64,000 bases of DNA from Tetraselmis striata (lineage: Eukaryota; Chlorophyta; Chlorodendrophyceae; Chlorodendrales; Chlorodendraceae): contig VCJN01000696.1 in the NCBI GenBank assembly GCA_006384855.1, positions 1-64,000 of the forward strand, in the 5' to 3' direction. A model generated the notes under the pieces. It did no database searches and was not told the origin of the DNA. It saw nothing but the letters and a program-made list of their open reading frames with translations. Each line of letters opens with the position of its first letter. The first letter of the stretch is position 1. Positions 12,024 to 21,896 of this stretch are shown one piece after another. The position numbers and the translations under genes were made by a program.

Positions 12024-12473
12024 AGTTCTAGAAGGCAGCACGGAATACCATACCCTGTCCTTGTCGTGGACTCCACCTTACCGTAACTTCACCTTCTTCT
12101 CCGACAGCCGATTACTATATACCTGCAGCTCGAGCGCCACCTGAGCGCTTCTACTGGACACCTGCGGACAACCGAAACTCGGAGATTACCCCGACGCTAC
12201 TCGTCCTGTGGAATCTGAGGCGTCACTTTGTTATTATCGTATGAGCCAAATCGAGATCAGTCACCTATCAGGTAACTCCCACCCTGACACTCACCCTATT
12301 ACCCTTTGACAGCAGACAACGATATACAATAGTAAACCAGCACAACCATACACTGTTGCGTCGCAAAACCATAAAGCAAACGATATTGAGCCCGCTACGG
12401 CTCTCAGCTGAACCATATCCAGCAGGTTTAACCCTGCTTGTGATTACTATATTCTGAACGATATCTTCCAAGC

Positions 12474-13154
12474 ATGGCAGCTGCGGACGAAACGATAAAT
12501 GGCCGCCCGAGGGGGGCTGATGATGATATTCCTGCGGCAAGCAGGGAGGACCACCCACCAACATATGTCACCGTAATTGTGCACGATACACCCGCCGACA
12601 ATATTGATAAGCAGCTAAATGTGCTTATCCTACCATATTCCCAACAGGCTAGTCGCTTTTACTGGCTGCCATATGCTCGGATGAACCCACAGAGCATAGA
12701 AATGTTGACAGCAATTGATGATATATGTTTGCAACAGTTGAATCTCAGAGTGGTCGAAAGCCACCTACGTCCTGTTGCTAGTGCCCTCATTGACACCACA
12801 AACCTGAACATATGGCGACGAGACATGGACCTTCGTCCGTGGCCTGAAAAGTTTTATCATACTGTGTATGCCTTGAACTTACCATCCAGCATGTTTTATA
12901 GGTTGGTACCCAGAAGGGCCGACACAAATTATCCAACTGTAGTGTCGGCTCGCGTGCCAGACTTGACGACCACCACACGTTATCATATATCGTGGCGAAA
13001 ACTGTATCATACCATATTCAACTATTACGATATTAATGAAATTTACTTTAATGGCGTCATGCACGAGAAACTCGACCCGCTCGTCGAGAGTTGCCAACCA
13101 TATTTTCACAATATCGACCACTTTTTCTACTGTAATTATATGCCTTTTCTTTAG
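12474..13154 (+). CDS. First ORF of the Ty3/gypsy element, unknown protein
   Basis: An uninterrupted 226-codon frame starting at ATG 12,474. I recognise no domain. It begins with an acidic, low-complexity ~35 residues; the rest is rich in Tyr, His and Asn with no long hydrophobic segment and no zinc motif. Codon and base use match the rest of the retroelement, so it belongs to that unit rather than to a host gene. Position suggests an N-terminal Gag (matrix-like) segment or an extra ORF. Confidence 0.5.
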   Translation: MAAADETINGRPRGADDDIPAASREDHPPTYVTVIVHDTPADNIDKQLNVLILPYSQQASRFYWLPYARMNPQSIEMLTAIDDICLQQLNLRVVESHLRPVASALIDTTNLNIWRRDMDLRPWPEKFYHTVYALNLPSSMFYRLVPRRADTNYPTVVSARVPDLTTTTRYHISWRKLYHTIFNYYDINEIYFNGVMHEKLDPLVESCQPYFHNIDHFFYCNYMPFL

Positions 13155-13254
13155 ACTGTTTTCACAGCCTATTGAGGGTAACTGCTAGAGAGGCAGACAT
13201 TACCATAATCAAACTTACCATAGTCCTCAGAAGCAATGTTGGCCTGAGGTGTCG

Positions 13255-14417
13255 CTGATGACCAGGACCTGGCTTGACAGCTGTATGATAATTATGATAA
13301 TGCAGGCCAGAACGATATGTCAGATCCGGAGGAGGAGATCATTTCCAACCCTCCTGCTTCTAACAGTAATCCATAGGCTGCTGGACAGCAGTCTCATACA
13401 CAAAATGATACTTCAATGCATGCTGCCTCGGAACCGAGTCAGCAGAGCTCTGGCTCTGGTGCCAGAAAACAACAAACCCCAACTATACAGATTGACGATA
13501 TGTTCCCATCTGGATTCCTGACCTATTACGATATGTTGCGCGAAGATGGTGACTGTATTCAAAATATGGTACTGGGTTTTCAATCCAGTGAGTCATGGAC
13601 TACTATAAACAGCCTTCGCCAAGTAGGCGGTCTGATTCTTCCCTTCATGAATGCAGACCTTACACCATATCAGGACATGATATTGAACATCTACTATAAC
13701 CAAGGCTGGAATGCCAGCCTGGTGGACTATCTTGCTGACTTTGTCGGCAGATGGTCTCACAATATCATAGAGCATCACCGTGTGACGCACAGGCCAGCTG
13801 GTGCAGAGAATCCTCAGCAGCGACTCTTGCTACAGATACAGTATATTGACACTGTGCTCGTACTGGCTACACCAAGGCCAGCCAGCTCAGCCCTGATACT
13901 GTTTCCAGCGGCTTTTGTGTATCAGATCTCTGTCCTAATATATTGCAAGATGTTCCTGATGGCGCACAAGACTGGATCCAAACCAGAATGGGTCCTGGAG
14001 TATGTTAATCAGCTGGCCCCTCCGCTTGAGGCATGGCGCCAACGGTACAATAAGGAAGTACGTGGGCACTTCAAGGACTGTGCCAACACCTTTCCAAACA
14101 TATCATACCCCAGCAGACAGTTTGCAGGCCAACCGCTGGGCCTGCCAATATACTCAGCCATCAAAACCATAATGACAAGATCACCGCAGCAGCGACACAA
14201 TCCAAGTGTCAATGATATGGATGCAGAACCTGTAGGTCATGACCTACACCTGCAACATGAACCATATGCTGGACAGCCGGACCGTAGGGCAGACAAACGC
14301 CCATCATATCCTTCAGCGGGGGAGACCAGGCGCAAGTCGCCTAGGCATGATGCCTCGCTGCCGGTGAGTGCCCAGCCAGCCGGCACCGCAACAACTATAT
14401 GCAACCGTAGCTGCTAA
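13255..14417 (+). pseudogene. Second 5' ORF of the Ty3/gypsy element, unknown
   Basis: The open part runs 13,416-14,417, but protein-like sequence in the same frame extends upstream to about 13,255 (acidic: MSDPEEEIISNPP), interrupted by TGA near 13,284 and TAG at 13,374. The core is predicted mostly helical, with a middle hydrophobic stretch (LILFPAAFVYQISVLIYC) and a basic Ser/Pro-rich tail. It overlaps the next ORF by ~50 nt in another frame. It could be part of Gag capsid; no match to a named domain was recognised. Confidence 0.45.
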
Positions 14418-15678
14418 GCAGCCAGTGCTGCAACTCAAACTGACCCCACTGATGGGGCAGGAAAAGTTGCATGCCAATCACCATAATCCTCTGTACCTGA
14501 CTGAAGTCATGCAGTTTTTGGACAGAGTGGGCCCTACTGTAACAGCACATGTCTATGATTATACGTCAGAACGATATGTGCTTGACTCCATCAACAAGCA
14601 GTCGCAATACTATAACACATTGGAAACCATGTTTGCTAAAAAGCGAGGAATCCGGGGAACTGCCTTTGCTGACTTTCAGCACTTGGCTAAAAATATTATA
14701 TGTTACATTCAAAGCAAACACTGTACCTATGATCCTGAGGACGCGTCAGGAATCATGGAGTACTGTCTGCAGACCATACCGTATAAACACTGTGACACGC
14801 TGGCCACATTCCTCCGTTGGGAGCTGCAGCTGTTGGGATACAGCGATACTCATGCTGGCACCCCACAGTACCTTAAACAATATCTGATTGGCAAATTTCG
14901 GAACAATACATCTCTGAAAATTGAGTTCCAGAGACAGCTCGGAATTCAAACCATAGGCCAGCAAGTACTAACCACAAAGGTCATTCAGCAGACAATTGAT
15001 ATCATAGACTCTTGGAAAATCATAAAGCTGGGCCAGACCCAACCACAGTATACTAAGCAACCACAACCGTATCGACAGGGACCACCTGCTTGGTCGCCAG
15101 TACCTGGCCGTGGCGGTGAAAGGGGCTACAGAGCTCCGATTGCAAAACTATACAACCCGCGGTCGAGGTCGCCGTGGTGGCGGTCGTTGTCGTTACGATA
15201 ACTGGGATCGCCCTCAGCGCCAAGCGGATCCTTCAGGAATACCATACAACCCAGAATATCTCTGGATCCACCCAGATGGCATGCCGGTTTGCTCATACTG
15301 TAGTGACCATGGTTACAACTTTCTGGCCTGTCGAAGAAGGCAGGATGAAGCAGGAAATCCTGCCCAACCCTCAAAAAATATTTCCTGACTCAAATGCTCC
15401 AGCGCCAAAAAGCGTGGAAGCAGGCCCATCCTAATGAAAACTGGGTGCGAGCATGCCAAAGAGCTTACAATAAACTGAACGTGCACCTCGGCGTGAGGCC
15501 GGGCACGTCAGACTTGCTGAACATGCCAGTGTCTCGGAACATGCTCCCGCACCGTAATCCTGGCGGTGGTCGTGGTGGTCCGGGAGACCGCGGACGCGGT
15601 CGTGGCGGTCGTCACCCTGGTGGACGTGGCGGCGGCGGAAGCGCTGGCCGTGGCCAAGGTGGCGCAGGTGGAAGATAA
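14368..15678 (+). pseudogene. Gag-like region with variant zinc knuckle and RGG tail
   Basis: The frame from 14,368 to 15,201 encodes a helical capsid-like region ending in a Gln/Pro-rich linker. In the next frame the basic NRGRGRRGG-type sequence leads to a single CCHC-like knuckle, CSYCSDHGYNFLAC. Its spacing is exactly that of CX2CX4HX4C, but the His position is Tyr. A third frame from ~15,370 to 15,678 continues with KAWKQAHP and ends in an Arg/Gly-rich tail (GGGRGGPGDRGRGRGG). The shifts near 15,150 and within the A6 run near 15,375 look like decay, though programmed shifts cannot be excluded. Gag binds and packages element RNA. Confidence 0.55.
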
Positions 15679-16184
15679 CCATAGAATACTGTAAAACTGT
15701 AAAGCCACATGAGTGTGGAAAATCTTTCCGTCCGCAGCACACTGAAACATAAACACATGTAAAAGCTGAGGCATCAACCCACCACAACTGCAAACAAACC
15801 GCAGTATAAATAGTATTGACACATAGTAACCTGAATGAATTCACTTTGTAAATATCTTTGATACACTATGTCGATACATACCAGTCTTCTTAACATATGA
15901 TTAAATGTTGCCATACAATGCATAAGCTGAACGTAGTAATGTATTGTGTTGGCAACAGCTTCGATTTGAGGTGATTTGGATGTGGCCGCTCATGTTGATC
16001 TGTGCCAAGGGACGCTCTGGAGTGATCCTGAGCGTGGGTCTGCCCCTGTCGTTTACGGCAGGATCGCCAACAATCAGAGTTCATCACAGTCGGCCGACGA
16101 ACACATCCTCCCATCATATTGCTTTGAGCCAACTTTCATATAACAACAAGAATATCATATAACTATAAAGACAATATCTGAATA

Positions 16185-16799
16185 TTGGCTCAAGGCTACT
16201 GTGTCTCACAACACCACTATGATATAACCATGACAACAATACCAAGAGTAAGTGTTGTGGAGGATGTGGGACCACTGCGTTCGAAACGTAGGGTCGATGA
16301 CACTCAGGAACCCCCTGTTGTGCATCATATCCTGGAGACTCACAAGCGCAGAAGGCGCAAACATACTAAACGCTTTACTGCTGGCCAAAAAGGCAACTCA
16401 TCAAGAGCGCCGCAACTCGAACCAGCTGAAAAACTACTATATCCGCAAAGACCACCAACCACGGTGGATGATGCTATGCAAACGGACACTATTGAGTGCC
16501 GTGATATGCATACTCAAATCAATGAGCTCATGTCTGACTATAATGACAGTATGGTCAGGGCAATGATCCCTAGACCTCATGATAACGACGCAACAGTACC
16601 AACTCAAAATGATAATTACCCATCGTTCAATCAGAATGCTTGGGAGGAACTGAATATGATATGGGGGCCGTTCACCCTTGATGGGGCGGCAACAGCTGAA
16701 ACCACAAAAGTGCTTGATAATTACTGCTCCCCAACTAACTATTTTTTTAATGCTGACATCATTAACCATCATACATGTGTGGTTGAATCCACCATTTGA
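16185..16799 (+). CDS. Element ORF with basic nuclear-localisation-like stretch
   Basis: A 204-codon frame between Gag and pol. It carries KRRRRKHTKR near residue 55, a strong candidate nuclear localisation signal; the rest is acidic and Asn-rich and ends in a His-rich phrase (NADIINHHTC). I recognise no family. The sequence that follows (16,800-16,915) includes EKISDFIACFERKRRLNPY in another frame, so the ORF may once have continued into pol. Likely part of the retroelement polyprotein. Confidence 0.35.
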   Translation: MAQGYCVSQHHYDITMTTIPRVSVVEDVGPLRSKRRVDDTQEPPVVHHILETHKRRRRKHTKRFTAGQKGNSSRAPQLEPAEKLLYPQRPPTTVDDAMQTDTIECRDMHTQINELMSDYNDSMVRAMIPRPHDNDATVPTQNDNYPSFNQNAWEELNMIWGPFTLDGAATAETTKVLDNYCSPTNYFFNADIINHHTCVVESTI

Positions 16800-16915
16800 G
16801 AAAATATCCGACTTTATTGCCTGCTTCGAAAGGAAGCGCAGGCTGAATCCTTACAATATCTCAGCTGTGATCGCAATTCCCAAGTGGAAAAACAATAACA
16901 ATATAAAACATATCC

Positions 16916-17737
16916 ATGAAAACATACCGTAAAATCCATCAGTACCCTCAGGGTGCGTACCTTTACGATATTCCTGATCCAAACAACCATAATCAGCGGA
17001 TACCAATGGGTCCGACCCCATTCGCAGTTGATGTATATCTTGCTGATCATACTGTCGAAGACAGACTGCGCGACAAAGCGCACAATGTGAAACCATCATA
17101 TCAAATTCCAACGACAAACTTTACTTCTCAGACTGTTGATACAGATCTGTTGAAGGCCAAAGCCAAAGTAACAGTCAAAAGCGATATCCTGTCTGATCAT
17201 GTGGACATCCTGATTGACAGCGCTGCCCAGAGAGAATTCATCTCTTGGGATATTGTACAAAAATATAATCTGCCAGTGAAACTGCTGGACCAAGCAATCA
17301 AAATACAGCTGGCAGATGGAACAACATATAAGATCTCTCGACATTATGTTACCATAAGCCTCCAGTTTGAAACTGGTTATGCCACAGAGGCTAATTTTGT
17401 TTGCCTCCCCAGTAACAATCACTGGGATATCATACTTGGCATTCCGTGGCTGCGAAAAAATAATCCAGACATCCACTGGGATGATGGCACCATACATGAG
17501 AGACAGACAGATGCCACACTGTTTGGCTGTGAGATCGAACCCAGACCAGCAGTGGTGAACATCTTGTCAGCAAACCAGATGGCTAAGCTGCTACACATCT
17601 CTGCAGAACCAGTCAAAACCGCAGAGGCAGCATCATTCTTTATAGCCACTCTGAAGGAGGACTTTATTCAAACCCAGCCATCGCAGACACAGTCGAATGA
17701 TCTGCAAATACAGACTGATTTTGGCCAACAATTATGA
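16916..17737 (+). CDS. Retroelement aspartic protease segment
   Basis: The retropepsin fold is recognisable from VDILIDSAAQREFISWDIV (catalytic loop) to WDIILGIPWLRKNNPDIHW (the second hydrophobic strand and the typical LGxxWL). The catalytic triad position reads Asp-Ser-Ala, where Asp-Thr/Ser-Gly is normal, so activity is doubtful. It would cleave the Gag-Pol polyprotein. The frame ends 17,737 and overlaps by 40 nt the RT frame (+1), beside an A6 run; this could be a relic of translational frameshifting or plain decay. Confidence 0.7.
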   Translation: MKTYRKIHQYPQGAYLYDIPDPNNHNQRIPMGPTPFAVDVYLADHTVEDRLRDKAHNVKPSYQIPTTNFTSQTVDTDLLKAKAKVTVKSDILSDHVDILIDSAAQREFISWDIVQKYNLPVKLLDQAIKIQLADGTTYKISRHYVTISLQFETGYATEANFVCLPSNNHWDIILGIPWLRKNNPDIHWDDGTIHERQTDATLFGCEIEPRPAVVNILSANQMAKLLHISAEPVKTAEAASFFIATLKEDFIQTQPSQTQSNDLQIQTDFGQQL

Positions 17738-17739
17738 CG

Positions 17740-18933
17740 AAAAAATAATGCGAATCATAAAACAATATGGTCACGATAAAAATACTCTAACTGATCTGCC
17801 ACCGAGCAGAGGCAAATTTGATCACAGTATTCCAACCATACCTGACGCTAACCCGCCAAAAGGACACATTTATAAAATGTCTCCGGCGGAGCTGACTGAG
17901 CTGAAAAAGCAGCTGACACAATATTTGGAGAAGAACTGGATCCGACCCAGTTATTCACCATTTGCAGCTCCAGTACTGTTTGCCAGAAAATCAGATGGCA
18001 CTCTCCGGATGTGCATTGACTATAGATCGCTGAATAAAATAACACTGGGCACACAATACCCTTTGCCCAGAATAGATACCATATTGGACCGTATTGCCAG
18101 TGGCAAGTGCTGGACTTGTCTTGACTTGTCCAAAGCATATCATCAGATCCGCGTGAAAGAGGAAGATGTCTATAAGACATCCTTCATTACTCAACTTGGT
18201 CAGTTTGAGATGCGAGTCCTGCCATTCGGCCTGAAAACAGCGCCAGGCGGATTCCAATCATACATTAACGCGGTATTCAACGGTACTGCTGATGATACTC
18301 ATCAGGATGCAAATATCCTTGATGACTTGTGATTTGCTACCTGGACGATATTATCATATTCAGTGACACACCGGAGCAACATATTTACCATATTGATCAG
18401 GTACTTGCGCGACTGCGCAAACACCATCTGTACCTGAACCCCAAAAAATCACAGTGGGGTAAGAAACAAATAATATATCTGGGTCACCGTATAACAGAGC
18501 AAGGTAAATTCCCAGATCCTGATAAGATAAAAGCGGTCACAGAATGGCCAGTGCCGAAATCTGTCACAGATGTCAGAGCCTTTCTAGGCTTTGTAGGATA
18601 TTATCGATCATTCATTGAGGACTTTGCTGCCATAGCAAAGCCCCTGTTTGATCTGACAAAAAACAATATATTCCCGGCCTGGACTACTATACACCAACAA
18701 TCTTTTGATCGCTTAAAATATAAGATGACACATGCCCCAATTTTAATGAACCCTATCACTGGCCCGGACGCTGAGTTCGTGGTCACTACCGATGCCAGCA
18801 AATATGCTGTGGGGGCAGTGCTCATGCAGAAAGACCCTAATGCCGGACAGCTGCGTCCTGTGGCTTACCTGGCAAAGGTCTTGAGGGGGCGCAACTGCGC
18901 TACTCCACTTACGATACTGAATTTCTGGGTGTA
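17740..18933 (+). pseudogene. Ty3/gypsy reverse transcriptase and start of RNase H, frameshifted
   Basis: Canonical boxes are in order: MCIDYRSLNKIT, CLDLSKAYHQIRV (catalytic Asp), LPFGLKTAP, then CYLDDIIIFSD (catalytic Asp pair), LGHRITEQG, AFLGFVGYYRSFI, and the RNase H start TTDASKYAVGAVL. One base is missing just upstream of the YLDD box at about 18,325 (frame ends ILDDL-stop, then resumes at ICYLDD). A second single-base shift lies in the G5 run near 18,885, inside RNase H. Both active sites are otherwise intact. The enzyme copies element RNA into DNA. Confidence 0.9.
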
Positions 18934-20775
18934 GTGATTGCCTTACAACATTGGCGACACTACTTGGAGGGATGCAAGCACTTTACCGTAGTCACTGACC
19001 ATACAACCCTCCGACATCTGCCAACCCAGGAAAAGCTCAGCAGAAAACATGCTGGCTGGTCCCAAATCATATCACCATATATGGATAATATGGACATCGT
19101 ATACAAAAAGGGATCTCAAAATATGGCAGATGCATTGAGCCGACGACCAGATCTAAAAGATCTGAAGGCATCACTTGATGCTTACTATATGCAGACCTTT
19201 GAGGAGGATCTGGAAAACATAACTGAATGGCTCAACCTTACCACTGTCTCTGTGCAGTTGGACAAACAGTTCCTCAACAATATCAAACTAAAATATATGC
19301 AGGATCCAAAACTGAACAGGGAGAAATTACCCCCTGGAGTACGATATGATTACCATACTGAACTATACATGATAGCTGACAAAATATATATTCCTGCAGA
19401 TGATGAACTCAAAAAGAGCATCATCAAAGAACATCACGATATTAAGACGGCTGGCCATAACGGTATACTCAGGACAGAGAACCTGATCAAAAGAAATTTT
19501 TGCTGGCCGCACATGCACCAAAACATAAAATCATATATTCGCAACTGTAAAGTCTGCAAGCTGACTAAACAGCATACGCAGGCCCCAGCAGCGGCTTTGC
19601 AGCCACTGCCAACACCAACTGTACCATGGGAATATTTCAGTCTTGACTTTATCACAAACTTACCATCAGTGGATGGTTATGACTGTATTGCCACTTTTGT
19701 GGATTTGTTCACAAAGCAGGCACACTTTGTACCATGCCAAAAAGCCATCTCGGCTCCAGAACTGGCACAACTGTACATCAAAAATATATACAAACTCCAT
19801 GGTCTCAGTACCTGTATGATAGGAGACAGAGATGTCAAGTATACATCATCATACTTCCAAGAACTGTTCAAACAGCTTGGCACAACTTTAAACCTCAGTA
19901 CTGCTTACCACCCGCAGACTGATGGTCAGACTGAAATATTGAATAAGATAATTGAGCAGTTGCTGCGAGCATTCTGTTACAATAACCAGCAGGATTGGGT
20001 CAACTACCTTTCCCTTGCTGAGTTCAATTACAATAACACAGAATCGTCAACCACAAAATTTACTCCATTCCAGGCAATATATGGCTTCCATCCTCGGTTG
20101 CCAATCGATATTGTAAACCCCAAAACTGGAGTGAGAGAGACTACCATAGACATTCTGTCGAAGATACAGGATGTACACAATTTGGTGCATGAAAATATTA
20201 TAATTGCCAAAGAATACCAAAGGCACTACTATGATAAAGACCATAAGCAGCCGATAACGTTTCAGATCGGTGATAAGATAATGATAAAAACTGACGATAT
20301 GATCATAAGAGGACAGAAGTGTCCTAAGCTCAAACAACGATATGTAGGACCATATGAGGTCATCGAACAGGTGAACCCTCAGGCCTACAGAATACAATTA
20401 CCACCTGAGCTTGAGTGCCACCCAGTGTTTCGTGTCTCAAAGTTGAGACTCTGGGATACTATATCTGCGCAAACAGACATTCCTGATGCCTTGATTGGCA
20501 GACAGACGCGCAGAACTGATGACCCAATCATTGCGGACATCACTGACTGTAAATTGGCACTGTACCCACGACTATATGCGAAGGGCAAAGCCTTGCTGTT
20601 CAAAGTAAGGTTCCATAATTTTCCAGCAACTGGAGATGACTGGATGCCCTACGAAACGATGCGGTATTCACCGTTGATGCGGCATTATATGCTGTCAGAA
20701 CGATATAAACATATCTCGACCTCACCAGCATATCTTGCTGCTAAGGCGAGCCACCCGCAAAGGTTTCCACCGTGA
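18934..20775 (+). CDS. RNase H end, integrase and chromodomain-like C-terminus
   Basis: This open frame of 613 codons begins mid-RNase H (VVTDHTTLRHL; later the ADALSRRP connection). It contains the HHCC zinc-binding domain of integrase (EHHDIKTAGHNG ... CKVCKLTKQ), the DDE core (SLDFITNLP, MIGDRDVKYTS, AYHPQTDGQTEILN), the GPYEVIEQ domain and a terminal YAKGKALLFKVRF ... DDWMPYE segment resembling a chromodomain of chromoviruses. Integrase inserts element cDNA; the terminal domain targets chromatin. All DDE residues are visible. It needs the upstream frames to be expressed as Pol. Confidence 0.9.
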   Translation: MIALQHWRHYLEGCKHFTVVTDHTTLRHLPTQEKLSRKHAGWSQIISPYMDNMDIVYKKGSQNMADALSRRPDLKDLKASLDAYYMQTFEEDLENITEWLNLTTVSVQLDKQFLNNIKLKYMQDPKLNREKLPPGVRYDYHTELYMIADKIYIPADDELKKSIIKEHHDIKTAGHNGILRTENLIKRNFCWPHMHQNIKSYIRNCKVCKLTKQHTQAPAAALQPLPTPTVPWEYFSLDFITNLPSVDGYDCIATFVDLFTKQAHFVPCQKAISAPELAQLYIKNIYKLHGLSTCMIGDRDVKYTSSYFQELFKQLGTTLNLSTAYHPQTDGQTEILNKIIEQLLRAFCYNNQQDWVNYLSLAEFNYNNTESSTTKFTPFQAIYGFHPRLPIDIVNPKTGVRETTIDILSKIQDVHNLVHENIIIAKEYQRHYYDKDHKQPITFQIGDKIMIKTDDMIIRGQKCPKLKQRYVGPYEVIEQVNPQAYRIQLPPELECHPVFRVSKLRLWDTISAQTDIPDALIGRQTRRTDDPIIADITDCKLALYPRLYAKGKALLFKVRFHNFPATGDDWMPYETMRYSPLMRHYMLSERYKHISTSPAYLAAKASHPQRFPP

Positions 20776-20799
20776 ATCTGCTGGCTCAGATTCATCAGA

Positions 20800-20810
20800 G
20801 CGGGGTGGAA
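20800..20810 (+). promoter_or_regulatory. Polypurine tract
   Basis: GCGGGGTGGAA lies directly 5' of the TG that begins the LTR. This is the plus-strand primer site for Ty3/gypsy reverse transcription. Confidence 0.7.
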
Positions 20811-21035
20811 TGTGAGGATATATCCTATACCCTCACTAACCCTAATTAACCGTAGCGCACATTAAGGCGCGTAGCGCGCGCAACACTTGTAGCGGCTGCG
20901 CCTACGCCCTGCCGGCTGCCCGGCGCCTGCTGATATATCAGCGCGGCGCCCCGCCGGAACTGTAATCATAACATTCTCACCCTCGCAACCTTGGAGTAGC
21001 ACAGACTCTTGCCACCATAAGCGCATACCCTCACA
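20811..21035 (+). repeat. 3' LTR of the Ty3/gypsy element
   Basis: The 225 bp begin TGTGAGG and end CCTCACA, a perfect 7-bp terminal inverted repeat with the canonical TG...CA ends, directly after the polypurine tract. Inside are GC-rich palindromic stretches (GCGCGTAGCGCGCGC). A second copy is not visible upstream, so the pair cannot be used to date insertion. Confidence 0.65.
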
Positions 21036-21084
21036 GACGGAGGTAGTACTGGTACGGAAGATACGGAAACCGTACATCGTACCA

Positions 21085-21170
21085 CAGTATATTTTTCCGC
21101 CCCCGGGACAGGACCGGCACGAGTGAAACCCTTGCAGCGTCTCCACGACGGCCGTTTAGGCAGCATTGTT
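21085..21170 (+). repeat. Dispersed ~70-bp repeat, copy 1
   Basis: The sequence around CCCCCGGGACAGGACCGG, then GTGAAACCCTTGCAGCGTCT, recurs at about 34,608-34,690 and 49,905-49,975 in the same orientation. This copy lies ~50 bp beyond the Ty3 LTR and also contains the GACGGCCG phrase shared with copy 2. Confidence 0.6.
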
Positions 21171-21185
21171 ACTTGCGCCAATAAT

Positions 21186-21362
21186 GCTTGCAGGCGCTTG
21201 CTGCGGCCAGGGCGCCAATGCTTGCAGGGCGCTGCCGCGCAAGGCGACTCGACTTCACTACCTGTAGCGCTACCGCGTGTAGGATTAATCGTTACCGGCA
21301 AACTAAACCCATCAACCTCACCTTCCCCATACGCAGGCAGCCGCTTCGCGTTCACTATACAG
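21186..21362 (+). repeat. Direct repeat bracketing YR element copy A, left unit
   Basis: It shares GGCGCTTGCTGC, then the 25-bp GC-rich core (GCTTGCAGGGCGCTGCCGCG...), CGACTTC, CTCACCTTCCCC and CGCTTCGCGTTCAC with 24,865-25,025, in the same order. The right unit forms the leader region of the GRAM-VASt gene. Confidence 0.55.
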
Positions 21363-21896
21363 TAAATCAGTAACTACAGTGGTAGTAAGGATTATATATA
21401 TCTGCCATACCGGTATTTAAAAGTGGCACGTACCGGTACGGTAATTGTTAATCCCACTACTACAGGTATGCGCCAATAAAACTGGCGGCGCTATTATTCC
21501 TTAATCCGTAGATAATGCACGGAAATTCTCTGATCTAAGCACTGATGTAAATAAAAAGAAATCACGGAAATTCCTGCAGGCGCTATTCCTGTAATTGATC
21601 TAAACTAGTTTATGGGGTTTCCTCCCTTGACCTAACAGCTTTTCAGCTACAAGTGCTGCTCAGTGGTACGGGAACTAGGCACCTGTCGTCGCCCTTTTTG
21701 GGTGCATCACGAGTAGACATAAAAGCAGCCATAACAGCTGAGCCTGCCATCTTCCAGTTTCCGCTGCGTTCCACGCAGCGATGTTAAAACTGTCTCGTAA
21801 CCTGTTGCGAGCAAGGTCACCCCAGGTTGTTCAAGACCACATCCGGCTCACCACCCGTGTGTAATATTCTCATCCGTACGTCGTCCGTGCGTTACC

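Larger units (their letters stand above)
12030..21035 (+). mobile_element. Decayed Ty3/gypsy LTR retrotransposon with extended 5' ORF region
   Basis: The unit runs from a Gag-like region through protease, RT-RNase H, integrase and chromodomain-like end to a polypurine tract (GCGGGGTGGAA, 20,800-20,810) and a 3' LTR. That pol order (PR-RT-RH-IN) defines Ty3/gypsy. It is visibly richer in AT than the flanking host genes and full of ATAT/CCATA phrases. No matching 5' LTR or primer-binding site was found between 12,023 and 12,474, so the left boundary is a guess. Stops and single-base frameshifts interrupt both the Gag-like region (TGA ~13,284; TAG 13,374) and pol (~18,325; ~18,885), so it cannot be active as it stands. 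Confidence 0.85.
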
